Origin: Escherichia albertii NBRC 107761 = DSM 17582 | GTDB taxonomy: Bacteria > Pseudomonadota > Gammaproteobacteria > Enterobacterales > Enterobacteriaceae | Assembly (NCBI RefSeq): GCF_000759775.1 | Contig: NZ_BBMY01000005.1 | Coordinates: 1-54,307, forward strand | Length of the DNA stretch: 54,307 bases | Direction of reading: 5' to 3' | Shown: in pieces, positions 18,295 through 28,281 of the stretch | How the letters are laid out: each line of letters begins with the position of its first letter | How positions within the stretch are numbered: the stretch's first letter is position 1 | Translations under genes and position numbers: made by a program | The notes under the pieces: generated by a model | Seen by the model: only the letters and a program-made list of their open reading frames with translations | What the model was told of the DNA's origin: nothing | Databases searched by the model: none

Positions 18295-19264
18295 ATGAAG
18301 ACGGAAAACAAATTTCCCGTGCTGGAACTGATATCTGCCGAAATGAAGGCCGTTGTTAATACGATTCAGCCAGATTTACCGCCCTGGCCCGCAACGGGAA
18401 CGATTGCCGAGCAACGTCAACATTACACGCTTGAGCGGCGATTCTGGAATGCCGACGCTCCAGAAATGGAAACCAGAGCTTACGCGGTTCCGACAAAATA
18501 TGGTCGGGTGGAGACGCTGTTATTTTGTCCGAACCCGAATAGCCCGGCGACGCTGTTTTATCTTCATGGTGGCGGGTTTATTCTCGGCAACCTCGATACC
18601 CACAATCGCATTATGCGGCTGCTGGCAAACTATACCCAATGTACGGTAATTGGTGTTGATTATACCCTTTCGCCAGAAGCACGTTTTCCGCAGGCGATAG
18701 AGGAAATTGTGGCCGCCTGTTGCCATTTCCACCAGCAGGCGGACGATTATCAAATCAATATGTCACGCATTGGCTTTGCCGGTGATTCTGCTGGCGCGAT
18801 GCTGGCGCTCGCCAGCGCTTTGTGGCTGCGTGATAAGCAGATCGATTGCGGTAAGATTGCTGGTGTTTTACTGTGGTATGGACTTTATGGGTTGCAGGAT
18901 TCCGTGACCCGTCGCCTGTTGGGCGGTGACTGTGGATGGCTTAACGCAACAGGATTTGCAGATGTATGAAGAAGCGTATTTAAGCAACAAAGCAGACCGT
19001 GAGTCGCCGTATTACTGCCTGTTTAACAATGATCTCACACGTGATGTGCCGCCCTGCTATATCGCTGGCGCAGAGTTCGATCCGCTGCTGGATGACAGCC
19101 GCCTGCTTTACCAGACGTTAGCGGCGCACCAGCAACCTTGTGAGTTCAAGCTCTACTCCGGTACGCTGCACGCCTTTTTGCATTATTCACGGATGATGAA
19201 AACCGCCGACGAGGCTCTGCGCGACGGTGCTCGATTCTTTAGCGATAAGCTGCAACAAGATTAG
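18295..19264 (+). pseudogene. aes: aes, acetyl esterase, disrupted by a one-base frameshift
   Basis: Aes is a cytoplasmic HSL-family esterase that also inhibits MalT. The first frame (18295-18969, 224 residues) holds the oxyanion motif HGGGF and the nucleophile elbow GDSAGA (Ser near 165). It then runs out of register: [19 protein letters not shown] and stop. The second frame resumes as [17 protein letters not shown] from about 18935 to 19264 and carries the expected Asp (EFDPLLDD) and His (LHAFLHYS) of the triad. Comparison with K-12 (RRLLGGVWDGLTQQ) indicates one extra base near 18933. The truncated product would lack two of the three catalytic residues. A sequencing error remains possible. 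The end overlaps hemH by 26 bases tail to tail. Confidence 0.88.
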
Positions 19265-20201
19265 CCATCATTTCGATATGTTCCGGTGTGGCATTAAGCG
19301 CCGGAATATATTCGTATTTTTTTCCGCCAGCACCGAGGAAGACCTCACGGTTTTGCTCAGCAATCTCTTCCAGTGTTTCCAGACAATCCGCAGCAAATCC
19401 GGGGCACATTATCTGAATATGGCTTACGCCTTTTTCTCCGAGCATTTTCAGCGTTTCGTCGGTATAAGGCATCAGCCAGGGTTCGCGTCCGAAACGCGAC
19501 TGGAACGTCATCATCACTTTTTCCGGCGCCAGCCCCAGTGCAGAAGCGAGTTCACGAGTTGTTATGCGGCAACGTTGCGGGTAATCATCGCCTTCATCCG
19601 CATAACGCTGTGGAATTCCATGATAGGAGAGCAGCAGCAGATCCGGCTCGCCATGTTTAGCGAAAGAGGCGCGAACGCTATTTGCTAAGGCATTAATATA
19701 ATCGGGGTTATCAGCATAATCGCGAATAAACGAAATCCCCGGAATGCTACGCTTGCGCGCCAGAATGCGTGCCAGTTCATCCCACACTGCGCCAACCGTT
19801 GAGCAGGAATATTGCGGGTAGAGCGGCAGCACCACAATATGATCAACATGTTCTGCCAGCAGTTCGTCAACGGCACTTTCCAGCGATGGCGAACCATAGC
19901 TCATGCCCAGCGCCACCGGCATTTCCGGTAAACGTTCTGCCAGCGCCTGTTGTTGCTGGCGACTGTAAACCATCAGCGGCGAACCATCTTCCATCCAGAC
20001 AGAGGCATACAGTTTTGCTACGCGTGGCGAGCGCAGCGGTAAAATCACGCCACGCAGTAATGGCCACCACAACAGCCGTGAGGTATCAACCACGCGTCTG
20101 TCGCTTAAAAATTGCTTCAGGTAGCGTTTTACCGCTTCAGGAGTGGGGGCATCGGGCGTGCCCAGATTTACCAGCAGGATACCGGTTTTAGTTTGACGCA
20201 T
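19239..20201 (-). CDS. hemH: HemH, ferrochelatase
   Basis: Inserts Fe2+ into protoporphyrin IX, the last step of haem synthesis. The 320-residue protein shows the ferrochelatase signature [18 protein letters not shown] with the conserved metal-binding His194. The second conserved region, [27 protein letters not shown] near the C terminus, contains the active-site Glu. It lies downstream of adk on the same strand with a gap of about 130 bases. Its 3' end overlaps the aes remnant. Confidence 0.97.
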   Translation of the reverse strand: MRQTKTGILLVNLGTPDAPTPEAVKRYLKQFLSDRRVVDTSRLLWWPLLRGVILPLRSPRVAKLYASVWMEDGSPLMVYSRQQQQALAERLPEMPVALGMSYGSPSLESAVDELLAEHVDHIVVLPLYPQYSCSTVGAVWDELARILARKRSIPGISFIRDYADNPDYINALANSVRASFAKHGEPDLLLLSYHGIPQRYADEGDDYPQRCRITTRELASALGLAPEKVMMTFQSRFGREPWLMPYTDETLKMLGEKGVSHIQIMCPGFAADCLETLEEIAEQNREVFLGAGGKKYEYIPALNATPEHIEMMANLVAAYR

Positions 20202-20332
20202 TACCGCCTCTTATCGATTCAACTTGTTGATAATTGTAGCGGAAAAGTGAAGAAGAAGAACTAATTGCTGTAAGAGGTATTGCCTGAGGAGAATGAGCAG
20301 ACCTGCCCGAGAGCAGATCTGCTGCGACTTGA

Positions 20333-21049
<717 letters not shown>

Positions 21050-21112
21050 TCAAGGAAGGCTCCTGAGGCTGAAACGGTTAAAGGGGAGATAATTTGCGGA
21101 AAATGCAGATAC

Positions 21113-21153
21113 TAAAAAGAAAAAATGCCGGATGACACGAAGGTCATCCGGCA
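21113..21153 (-). terminator. Rho-independent terminator of htpG
   Basis: Read on the minus strand, a perfect 11-bp stem (TGCCGGATGAC / GTCATCCGGCA, 21126-21153) is followed by TTTTTTCTTTTT. It lies 44 bases after the htpG stop and before the adk promoter region. Confidence 0.85.
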
Positions 21154-21170
21154 CCACATTTACCGATATA

Positions 21171-21190
21171 CCGGATAGGATGTATCCGGC
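21171..21190. repeat. Short REP-like palindrome at the htpG 3' end
   Basis: CCGGATA and TATCCGG pair around five bases directly after the htpG stop codon. It is probably a half REP unit next to the main terminator. Confidence 0.55.
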
Positions 21191-21196
21191 ATTACA

Positions 21197-23071
21197 TCAG
21201 GAAACCAGCAGCTGGTTCATACGGCGAATAAACTGGTTCGGATCTTCCAGCGTGCCGCGTTCTGCCAGCAGCGCCTGATCCAGCAGCAGTTCTACCCACT
21301 CGCTGAACTTCGCTTCATCTTCGGTATCTGCCGCGCGTTTCACCAGTACGTGATCCGGGTTCAGTTCGAAGATGTATTTCACTTCCGGCACTTTCTGGCC
21401 CGCTGCGGCAAACAGTTTCGCCATCTGAGTGCTCATTTCGTCCGCATCGGTAGAGACAATCGCTGGCGTATCGGTCAGACGGTGGGTCAGACGGACATCT
21501 TTCACACGCTCGCCGAGCAGGGCTTTCACACGGTCGATGAACGGAGTCAGTGCTTTCTCCGCTTCTTTCGCGCTCTCATCAACTTCGTCAGCCAGTTTTT
21601 CCAGCGACTCGTCAACTTTAGACACAGACTGGAACGGTTTACCGTCGAACTCAGTCAGATAGTTCATCATCCACTCATCGATGCGGTCGGAAAGCAGCAG
21701 AACTTCGATGCCTTTCTTACGCAGCAGTTCCAGGTGCGGGCTGCTCTTCGCTGCCGCATAGCTGTCTGCGGTGATGTAGTAGATTTTCTCCTGCCCTTCT
21801 TTCATGCGGGAAACGTAGTCTTCCAGAGATACGGTCTGCGCAGAAGAATCGGTATGGGTAGAAGCAAAACGCAGCAATTTGGCGATCGCTTCCTGGTTAG
21901 CGAAATCTTCCGCCGGACCTTCTTTCAGTACCAGGCCAAACTGTTGCCAGAAGGTCTGGTATTTTTCCGCGTCGTCTTTCGCCAGTTTTTCCAGCATTTG
22001 CAGCACACGCTTGGTCAGCGCATTGCGCAGGTTACGCGTTACCGTGCTGTCCTGGAGGATTTCACGGGAAACGTTCAGCGGCAGATCGCTGGAGTCAATC
22101 AGACCACGCACGAAGCGCAGATAGTTCGGCATGAACTGTTCTGCGTCGTCCATGATGAACACACGCTGGACGTACAGTTTCAGTCCGTGTTTATGATCGC
22201 GGTTCCACATATCCCACGGCGCCTGCGACGGAATGTACAGCAGGCTGGTGTACTCCTGCTTACCTTCAACACGGTTGTGGCTCCAGGTCAGCGGATCGTT
22301 AAAGTCGTGGGCGATGTGTTTGTAGAACTCTTTGTACTCTTCATCGGTGATTTCCGACTTGTTACGGGTCCACAGCGCCTGCGCTTTGTTGATTTTCTCC
22401 CAGGAGATAACGGTTTCGCCGTCTTTCTCTTCACGTTTTTCGATCTCTACCGGCAGCGCGATATGGTCGGAGTATTTGCTGATGATGGAGCGCACGCGCC
22501 AGTCATCGAGGAACTCGTCTTCGCCTTCACGCAGATGCAGGGTGATTTCAGTACCGCGATCGTCTTTGGTGATGTCGGCAACGGTGTATTCACCTTCACC
22601 CGCCGATTCCCAGAACACGCCGTTTTCTGGTTTTTCGCCTGCCGCACGGGTACGCACGGTTACCTTGTCGGCCACGATAAACGCGGAGTAGAAACCAACA
22701 CCAAACTGACCGATCAGCTGGCTGTCTTTCGCCTGGTCAGAACCCAGGGATTCGAGGAATGATTTGGTGCCAGATTTCGCGATAGTCCCTAAATGGTCGA
22801 TCACTTCGTCGCGGGTCATCCCCACGCCGTTATCGGAGATGGTCAGAGTGCGCTTGTCTTTATCGAAAGAGACGCGAACGCGCAGTTCGCCATCACCTTC
22901 GTACAGATCCGGGTTAGAGAGTGCGCGGAAACGTAACTTGTCCGCCGCATCGGAGGCGTTAGAGATAAGCTCACGCAGGAAAATTTCTTTATTGGAATAG
23001 AGAGAATGGATCATCAGGTGCAGAAGCTGTTTCACTTCTGACTGAAAACCACGAGTTTCTTGTCCTTTCAT
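21197..23071 (-). CDS. htpG: HtpG, Hsp90-family chaperone
   Basis: Cytoplasmic ATP-dependent dimeric chaperone working with DnaK on client remodelling. The 624-residue protein has the GHKL ATPase domain (about 1-215), with the conserved [14 protein letters not shown] (Glu34, Asn38), DNGVGM and GQFGVGFYS motifs. The middle domain (about 230-495) contains the catalytic arginine region [15 protein letters not shown]. The C-terminal dimerisation domain ends without a eukaryotic MEEVD tail. A near-consensus sigma-32 promoter lies upstream and a strong terminator downstream. Confidence 0.98.
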   Translation of the reverse strand: MKGQETRGFQSEVKQLLHLMIHSLYSNKEIFLRELISNASDAADKLRFRALSNPDLYEGDGELRVRVSFDKDKRTLTISDNGVGMTRDEVIDHLGTIAKSGTKSFLESLGSDQAKDSQLIGQFGVGFYSAFIVADKVTVRTRAAGEKPENGVFWESAGEGEYTVADITKDDRGTEITLHLREGEDEFLDDWRVRSIISKYSDHIALPVEIEKREEKDGETVISWEKINKAQALWTRNKSEITDEEYKEFYKHIAHDFNDPLTWSHNRVEGKQEYTSLLYIPSQAPWDMWNRDHKHGLKLYVQRVFIMDDAEQFMPNYLRFVRGLIDSSDLPLNVSREILQDSTVTRNLRNALTKRVLQMLEKLAKDDAEKYQTFWQQFGLVLKEGPAEDFANQEAIAKLLRFASTHTDSSAQTVSLEDYVSRMKEGQEKIYYITADSYAAAKSSPHLELLRKKGIEVLLLSDRIDEWMMNYLTEFDGKPFQSVSKVDESLEKLADEVDESAKEAEKALTPFIDRVKALLGERVKDVRLTHRLTDTPAIVSTDADEMSTQMAKLFAAAGQKVPEVKYIFELNPDHVLVKRAADTEDEAKFSEWVELLLDQALLAERGTLEDPNQFIRRMNQLLVS

Positions 23072-23123
23072 GTAGGTCTACCTCAACAATGCCATTTTTA
23101 AGGTTAAAAACAGGATGAGGGAG

Positions 23124-23152
23124 AGATGGGGACAAGGGAGAATAATTTCAAG
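23124..23152 (-). promoter_or_regulatory. Sigma-32 heat-shock promoter of htpG
   Basis: On the minus strand, CTTGAAA (23152-23146) and CCCCATCT (23131-23124) are separated by 14 bases. This matches the RpoH consensus CTTGAAA-N11-16-CCCCATnT. The start of htpG is 52 bases downstream, giving a short leader. Confidence 0.92.
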
Positions 23153-23181
23153 CGAGAGCAGGTGATCCCGCTCTCGTTTGC

Positions 23182-23786
23182 TTAAAAACGAATCTTATGA
23201 CGCCCGGCAAGGGAGTGCGACAGCGTAGTGCCATCGACCATTTCCAGTTCGCCGCCAACCGGTACGCCATGAGCGATTCGGCTGGCTTCAACGCCATATT
23301 GCGCACAAAGCTCGGCGATGTAGTTAGCGGTGGCTTCACCTTCGACCGTTGGGTTAGTCGCGAGGATCACTTCGGTGATCTTTTCCTCTGCCAGACGCTG
23401 TTCCAGGCGATCGAGGCCAATATCATCTGGACCGATGCCGTCCAGCGGCGACAGGTGTCCCATCAACACAAAATAACGGCCTGAAAACTGTCCAGTCTGC
23501 TCAATGGCGTAGATGTCCGCCGGACTCTCCACCACGCAGATTTGACCGTTTTCCTGACGACGCGGATTCGAACAGATGTTACAAACTTCCTGTTCAGTGA
23601 AGGTACGGCAATCGGCGCAGTGACCGATTTCCGACATCGCCCGGGTGAGCGCCTGCGCCAGGCGCATCCCGCCGCTACGATCGCGCTGGAGCAGCGTGAA
23701 CGCCATACGCTGCGCCGACTTCGGGCCAACGCCCGGCAGACAGCGCAGTGCTTCCATAAGCTGTGTCAACAGCGGGCTGGTTTGCA

Positions 23787-23787
<1 letters not shown>
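23182..23787 (-). CDS. recR: RecR, recombination mediator
   Basis: Works with RecF and RecO to load RecA on SSB-coated single-stranded gaps. The 201-residue protein has an N-terminal helix-hairpin-helix ([13 protein letters not shown], about 17-29), a four-cysteine zinc site (Cys57, 60, 69, 72 in [17 protein letters not shown]) and a Toprim domain (about 80-175). Its start overlaps the ybaB stop by one base (TGATG), giving a dnaX-ybaB-recR transcription unit. Confidence 0.97.
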
Positions 23788-24131
<344 letters not shown>

Positions 24132-24168
24132 TCACGTTAAGGATGACGATCGTAAGCCTGGCTTACGA

Positions 24169-26091
24169 TCAAATGGGGCGGATACTTTCTTCATCCAGTT
24201 CCGCATCGAAGAATCGACGCAGAGTCTGGATATTATTATCCGCAATAATGGACTCGCGCGCCTGCGCAAGTTTTTCTTCGTATATCGCCTGACGCCATTC
24301 CAGCGGCGTGCGCACTGCGGGATTATCATCTTCAACGATAGTCAGTTCAACCGTTGCCCCCTTTAACGCACTCAACGCCTCGGTCAGTTTTTGCTGTGCG
24401 CCGCTGTTATTCAAATGCCGCTGGGAGGAACGTAAATGCAGGCACACCGCGTTGCCGTTCTCCTCTTTCCAGGCATTTAACGCCACCTGTTCGACCAGTT
24501 TTGGCAACGCAAGCTGACTCACCTGAGCTGCCCACGGGTCGCGCTCAATGGCTTCAGTCGCCAGCTTAGCCGCCAGTTCCGGCGTTTTTTCATGCTCCAG
24601 CGCTTTCTTCAGCGCCTTCGGCGTGGCGACCACTTCTTTCTGCTGCATCACTGGAGTAGTCGCTTTCCAGCGATACGCTTCTTTTTTGGCTGGCGCTTTT
24701 TCCAGCGCCGATGGCACTGGGCGCGCCTGAACGCGATCGGTGACCGAAGCCAGTCTTTCCAGCGCAGCGTTATTCACCGGCCGCGCGCGGGTAGCGGCTG
24801 CCGGTTCACTCTTTTTTGCTTTGGTTGCTCCCTGAGCGCGCTGCAATTGCTGGCGCGCCGCCAGCACCTGGCTGGTGGTTTCTGAGAGCGGTACCGTCGG
24901 CGCCTGCTGAGGTATAGATTGCGGTTGCGGCGGCATTTGCGTAGGTGTCATTACCGCCGTTGGCGCGACGGACTGACGCGGCGTTTCCGGTTCAGGCAAC
25001 GGCATCCGTGGATGAAACGCCAGCGCGCGCAGCAGCGTCATTTCAACCCCCATGCGTCTGTCCGGCGCATACGGCAGTTCTTTGCGACCAATCAACAGCG
25101 TCTGATAGTAAAGCTGAATATCCGTCGGCGGTACGGTACGCGCCAGTTCACGCATTCGCAGTTCAATAGCCGCCATATCGTTGCCGAGCGCGGCAGGTGA
25201 AAGCTGCACCATCGCAATGCGGTGCAACAGACCGAGCATTTCCACCAGCAAAGCTTCCCACTCAATACCACGAGCGGCGGCGTCATTAATCAGCGCCATT
25301 ACGCGCTCGCCGTTGGCCTCGACCATCGCTTCAACCAGCGATAACGCCTGATCGTCATCAAGCGTACCCAGCATCGCACTGACCGCCTGGGTTGAAACCT
25401 GGCCGTCACCGCTGGCAATCGCCTGATCGGTCAGACTTAACGCGTCTCGCAAACTGCCTTCAGCGGCACGTGCCAGCAGTTGCAGTGCACGCGGCTCGTG
25501 AGCAATATGCTCTTCGTTGAGGATGTGCTCAAGCTGATGACGAATTTGCTCGACATCCAGCGCCTTGAGATGAAATTGCAGACAGCGCGACAAAATCGTC
25601 ACCGGTAATTTCTGCGGATCGGTCGTCGCCAGCAGGAACTTGACGTGCTCTGGTGGCTCTTCAAGGGTTTTTAGCAGTGCGTTAAAGCTGTGGCGCGACA
25701 GCATATGCACTTCGTCGATCAGATAAACTTTAAAACGACCACGTGCTGGTGCGTACTGAACGTTGTCCAGCAGGTCGCGGGTATCTTCGACTTTGGTACG
25801 CGAGGCAGCGTCGATCTCTATCAGATCGACAAAGCGCCCCTGCTCGATTTCACGGCAGTTATCGCACACACCGCACGGCGTTGCGGTAATGCCGGTTTCG
25901 CAATTTAGCCCCTTCGCCAGCAGTCGGGCGATAGAGGTTTTCCCGACGCCGCGAGTGCCGGAAAAAAGATAAGCATGATGAATACGCCCTAACGACAAGC
26001 CGTTCGCCAGTGCGGTCAGCACATGTTCCTGGCCGACGACGTCAGCAAAGGTTTGTGGGCGCCATTTTCGGGCTAAGACCTGATAACTCAT
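24169..26091 (-). CDS. dnaX: DnaX, DNA polymerase III tau subunit
   Basis: Clamp-loader ATPase and organiser of the replisome. The 640-residue tau form has the AAA+ module with Walker A GTRGVGKTS (about 45-53), a zinc-binding set of cysteines (LNCETGITATPCGVCDNC), Walker B YLIDEVHMLS and sensor motifs. Domain III follows. After a Pro/Gln-rich linker the C-terminal domains bind DnaB and the alpha subunit. It is three residues shorter than K-12 tau, with the difference lying before the frameshift site. The shorter gamma form arises by a -1 shift at codons 426-427. Confidence 0.97.
   Translation of the reverse strand: MSYQVLARKWRPQTFADVVGQEHVLTALANGLSLGRIHHAYLFSGTRGVGKTSIARLLAKGLNCETGITATPCGVCDNCREIEQGRFVDLIEIDAASRTKVEDTRDLLDNVQYAPARGRFKVYLIDEVHMLSRHSFNALLKTLEEPPEHVKFLLATTDPQKLPVTILSRCLQFHLKALDVEQIRHQLEHILNEEHIAHEPRALQLLARAAEGSLRDALSLTDQAIASGDGQVSTQAVSAMLGTLDDDQALSLVEAMVEANGERVMALINDAAARGIEWEALLVEMLGLLHRIAMVQLSPAALGNDMAAIELRMRELARTVPPTDIQLYYQTLLIGRKELPYAPDRRMGVEMTLLRALAFHPRMPLPEPETPRQSVAPTAVMTPTQMPPQPQSIPQQAPTVPLSETTSQVLAARQQLQRAQGATKAKKSEPAAATRARPVNNAALERLASVTDRVQARPVPSALEKAPAKKEAYRWKATTPVMQQKEVVATPKALKKALEHEKTPELAAKLATEAIERDPWAAQVSQLALPKLVEQVALNAWKEENGNAVCLHLRSSQRHLNNSGAQQKLTEALSALKGATVELTIVEDDNPAVRTPLEWRQAIYEEKLAQARESIIADNNIQTLRRFFDAELDEESIRPI
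24806..26091 (-). CDS. dnaX: DnaX gamma subunit by -1 programmed frameshift
   Basis: On the minus strand the slippery heptamer AAAAAAG spans 24817-24811, phased as A AAA AAG. A -1 slip gives AAA AAA GAG TGA, ending the chain after Glu428. The upstream Shine-Dalgarno-like AGGGAGC stands about ten bases before, and a GC-rich inverted repeat (ACCGGC...GCCGGT) follows. All three elements are those shown to drive frameshifting in E. coli. Gamma keeps the ATPase domains but lacks the DnaB- and alpha-binding regions. Confidence 0.93.
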
Positions 26092-26219
26092 TGGCAGGCT
26101 CTGAAACGCTGGAAGGTGGATTCACGAAGGGGTAATGCTAACACAGCCCCGCCAGAACGGCGAGGCTGAATGCACATCTTGTGCTGTCCGTAGCGTGGAC
26201 AGCACAAGACTGGCGATAA

Positions 26220-26771
26220 TTAATGGCCCGGGAACGGGACAAGGCTGTAGCAGGTAATGCCCTGTTTTTCGAGACGCTGTTCGCCGCCGAGATCGAACAG
26301 GTTGATAATAAACGCAGCATCAGCCACTTCACCACCCAGGCGACGAATCAATTTAACCGTCGCCTCGATGGTGCCGCCAGTTGCCAGCAGATCGTCTACT
26401 ACCAGCACTTTGTCGCCTGGTTTGATGGCATCAACGTGGATCTCCAGTTGATCGGTGCCGTATTCCAGATCGTAAGTTTCGTTGATGGTTTCACGCGGCA
26501 ATTTGCCCGGTTTACGTACCGGCACAAAACCAACGTTCAGCCCCAGCGCTACCGGAGCGCCAAACAAGAAGCCACGCGCTTCAGTGCCGACAACTTTGGT
26601 AATGCCCGCATTTTTGTAACGCTCAACCAGCAAGTCGATGCTGAGAGCGTAAGCTTTCGGGTCTTCCAGTAAGCTGGTGACATCGCGGAAAAGAATGCCG
26701 GGTTTTGGGTAGTCCTGAATGCTTTTGATGCTATTTTTGAGATACTCAAGCTGCTGTGCAGTCGCGGTCAT
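26220..26771 (-). CDS. apt: Apt, adenine phosphoribosyltransferase
   Basis: Converts adenine and PRPP to AMP in purine salvage. The 183-residue protein has the type I phosphoribosyltransferase PRPP loop [13 protein letters not shown] near residues 122-134, preceded by the Apt-specific [14 protein letters not shown] region. The start ATG at 26771 follows AAGCAGGCTACACTT. It lies upstream of dnaX on the same strand with a gap of about 128 bases. Confidence 0.97.
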   Translation of the reverse strand: MTATAQQLEYLKNSIKSIQDYPKPGILFRDVTSLLEDPKAYALSIDLLVERYKNAGITKVVGTEARGFLFGAPVALGLNVGFVPVRKPGKLPRETINETYDLEYGTDQLEIHVDAIKPGDKVLVVDDLLATGGTIEATVKLIRRLGGEVADAAFIINLFDLGGEQRLEKQGITCYSLVPFPGH

Positions 26772-26922
26772 AAGTGTAGCCTGCTTGTTACGGTGGTACT
26801 CACGGCGCGTTTTAAACGTATCAAAAGTAACAGTTGTTTAACCTTTGACCGCCTGCGCCTGTGCTCGAAAACGCCAGAATGTACTGGCTGTACGCAATAA
26901 TTGCAACTGCGATTGTTGAGCT

Positions 26923-27300
26923 TCAGTGCTTTTCTTGCTTTTCATCAATCACCGGAATTCGCCACATATAGAAAAGCAAGCAAGTAAGAATAACCAGCAA
27001 CATGATGCGCACCCACGGCATCTTTACGAACCACAGAGAAATCGCAAAAGTGATCAAAATAATGAAAATCGCCCGCGGTTTCGCTCCACGTGGCATGGCA
27101 TGATGTTTCTGCCAGAAGCGTAAATAACTGCCAAACCATGAGCGGTACAGCAACCATGCATGAAAGCGCGGAGAAGAACGGGCAAAGCACCAGGCTGCCA
27201 GCAGGATAAACGGCGTCGTCGGCAAAACCGGCAATATCACGCCCAGCGTACCCAGCACTACCGCCAGCCAGCCAATGATGATTAAAATGATTCGTTGCAT
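26923..27300 (-). CDS. ybaN: YbaN, DUF454 inner membrane protein
   Basis: A 125-residue DUF454 family protein. The N-terminal third is hydrophobic (IILIIIGWLAVVLGTLGVILPVLPTTPFILLAAWCFARSS), and one or two more membrane segments stand near 80-115. A conserved 'GxxLPxLPTTPFxLLAAxxFARSSPR' family core is visible. Function is unknown. It diverges from priC, with 69 bases between starts. Confidence 0.9.
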   Translation of the reverse strand: MQRIILIIIGWLAVVLGTLGVILPVLPTTPFILLAAWCFARSSPRFHAWLLYRSWFGSYLRFWQKHHAMPRGAKPRAIFIILITFAISLWFVKMPWVRIMLLVILTCLLFYMWRIPVIDEKQEKH

Positions 27301-27369
27301 AGTATATGTAGTCAGCTTACAGAGAGGCTACTTTAGCATAACAATTATCATTTTCATTGAGGTCTTGCC

Positions 27370-27897
27370 GTGAAAACTGCCCTGCTACTGGAAAAACTGG
27401 CCGTTCAGCTGGCCACGCTACGCCAGCGTTGTGCCCCGGTGGCGCAGTTCAGCACGCTAAGCGCCCGTTTTGATCGCCATCTTTTTCAAACTCGCACGAC
27501 AACGTTACAGGCGTGTCTGGATGAAGCGGGGGATCATTTGTCCGCGCTTCGTCATGCGGTTGAGCAACAGCAACTACCGCAAGTGGCCTGGCTGGCAGAA
27601 CATCTGGCGGCGCAACTGGAGGCTATAGCGCGTGAAGCCGCAGCCTGGTCGCTACGCGAGTGGGATAGCGCACCACCAAAAATTGCCCGTTGGCAACGAA
27701 AACGTATTCAGCACCAGGAATTTGAGCGGCGTTTATATGAGATGGTGATGGAGCGAAAAAACCGTCTGGCGCAGACAACTGATTTAGTCGAGCAACAGAC
27801 ACTGTATCGTGAAGTAGAAGCTTATGAAGCGCGCCTGGCGCGGTGTCGCCATGCGCTGGAAAAAATCGAGAATAAGCTGGCTCGCTTAACTCGTTAA
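27370..27897 (+). CDS. priC: PriC, primosomal replication protein N''
   Basis: Takes part in restart of stalled replication forks by loading DnaB at forks with a gap on the leading strand. The 175-residue protein is mostly helical, basic and rich in Leu, Gln and Arg ([26 protein letters not shown] near the N terminus). The C-terminal half has the pattern that contacts SSB and DnaB. The ATG at 27370 follows GAGGTCTTGCC. rsmS starts 13 bases after its stop. Confidence 0.95.
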   Translation: MKTALLLEKLAVQLATLRQRCAPVAQFSTLSARFDRHLFQTRTTTLQACLDEAGDHLSALRHAVEQQQLPQVAWLAEHLAAQLEAIAREAAAWSLREWDSAPPKIARWQRKRIQHQEFERRLYEMVMERKNRLAQTTDLVEQQTLYREVEAYEARLARCRHALEKIENKLARLTR

Positions 27898-27910
27898 TAA
27901 TGGAGAATAT

Positions 27911-28078
27911 ATGTCACTGGAAAATGCGCCGGACGATGTCAAACTGGCCGTCGATTTGATTGTGCTACTGGAAGAAAATCAGATCCCTGCCCGCACCGTG
28001 CTGCGCGCGCTGGATATTGTGAAGCGCGATTATGAAAAGAAATTAACGCGCGATGATGAGGCGCAAAGCGAAAAATAA
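27911..28078 (+). CDS. rsmS: RsmS (YbaM), small DUF2496 protein
   Basis: A 55-residue acidic helical protein that begins [20 protein letters not shown] and ends [10 protein letters not shown]. The K-12 homologue is 53 residues; the extra residues here are near the C-terminal tail. It was reported in Pectobacterium as a pleiotropic regulator and in E. coli named for small-subunit ribosome maturation. It follows priC by 13 bases with its own ribosome site (TGGAGAATAT) and is probably co-transcribed. Confidence 0.9.
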   Translation: MSLENAPDDVKLAVDLIVLLEENQIPARTVLRALDIVKRDYEKKLTRDDEAQSEK

Positions 28079-28080
28079 AT

Positions 28081-28273
28081 GGGGCCGCTAAATGTCCCCT
28101 AAGATTGCGAGCAAACGCAAAACTGCCTGATGCGCTACGCTTATCAGGCCTACACCGCTCCTGCAATATATTGAATTCTTACGGTTTCGTAGGCCGGATA
28201 AGGCGGTCACGCCGCATCCGGCATGAACAATGCGTACTTTGTTAGCAATCTCGGGGCAACTAAATGCCGCCCC
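28081..28273. repeat. REP pair nested in flanking repeats between rsmS and mscK
   Basis: Two REP units (28124-28153 and 28189-28223) face each other between the convergent rsmS and mscK stops. They are enclosed by an imperfect inverted repeat, CCCCTAAGATTGC (28096-28108) and GCAATCTCGGGG (28245-28256). The outermost parts also form a near direct repeat, GGGGC..CTAAATG at 28081-28094 and 28253-28266. The G/C arms could act as terminators for both genes, though no long T run is present. Confidence 0.75.
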
Positions 28274-28281
28274 TTTCGTTC

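Noticed and set aside
21350..22762. 470-codon open frame antisense to htpG
   Set aside because: It lies wholly opposite htpG, a gene with strong codon bias that leaves antisense frames open. No ribosome site, no recognisable domain, and the peptide is Phe/Arg/Gln-rich as expected for a reverse reading.
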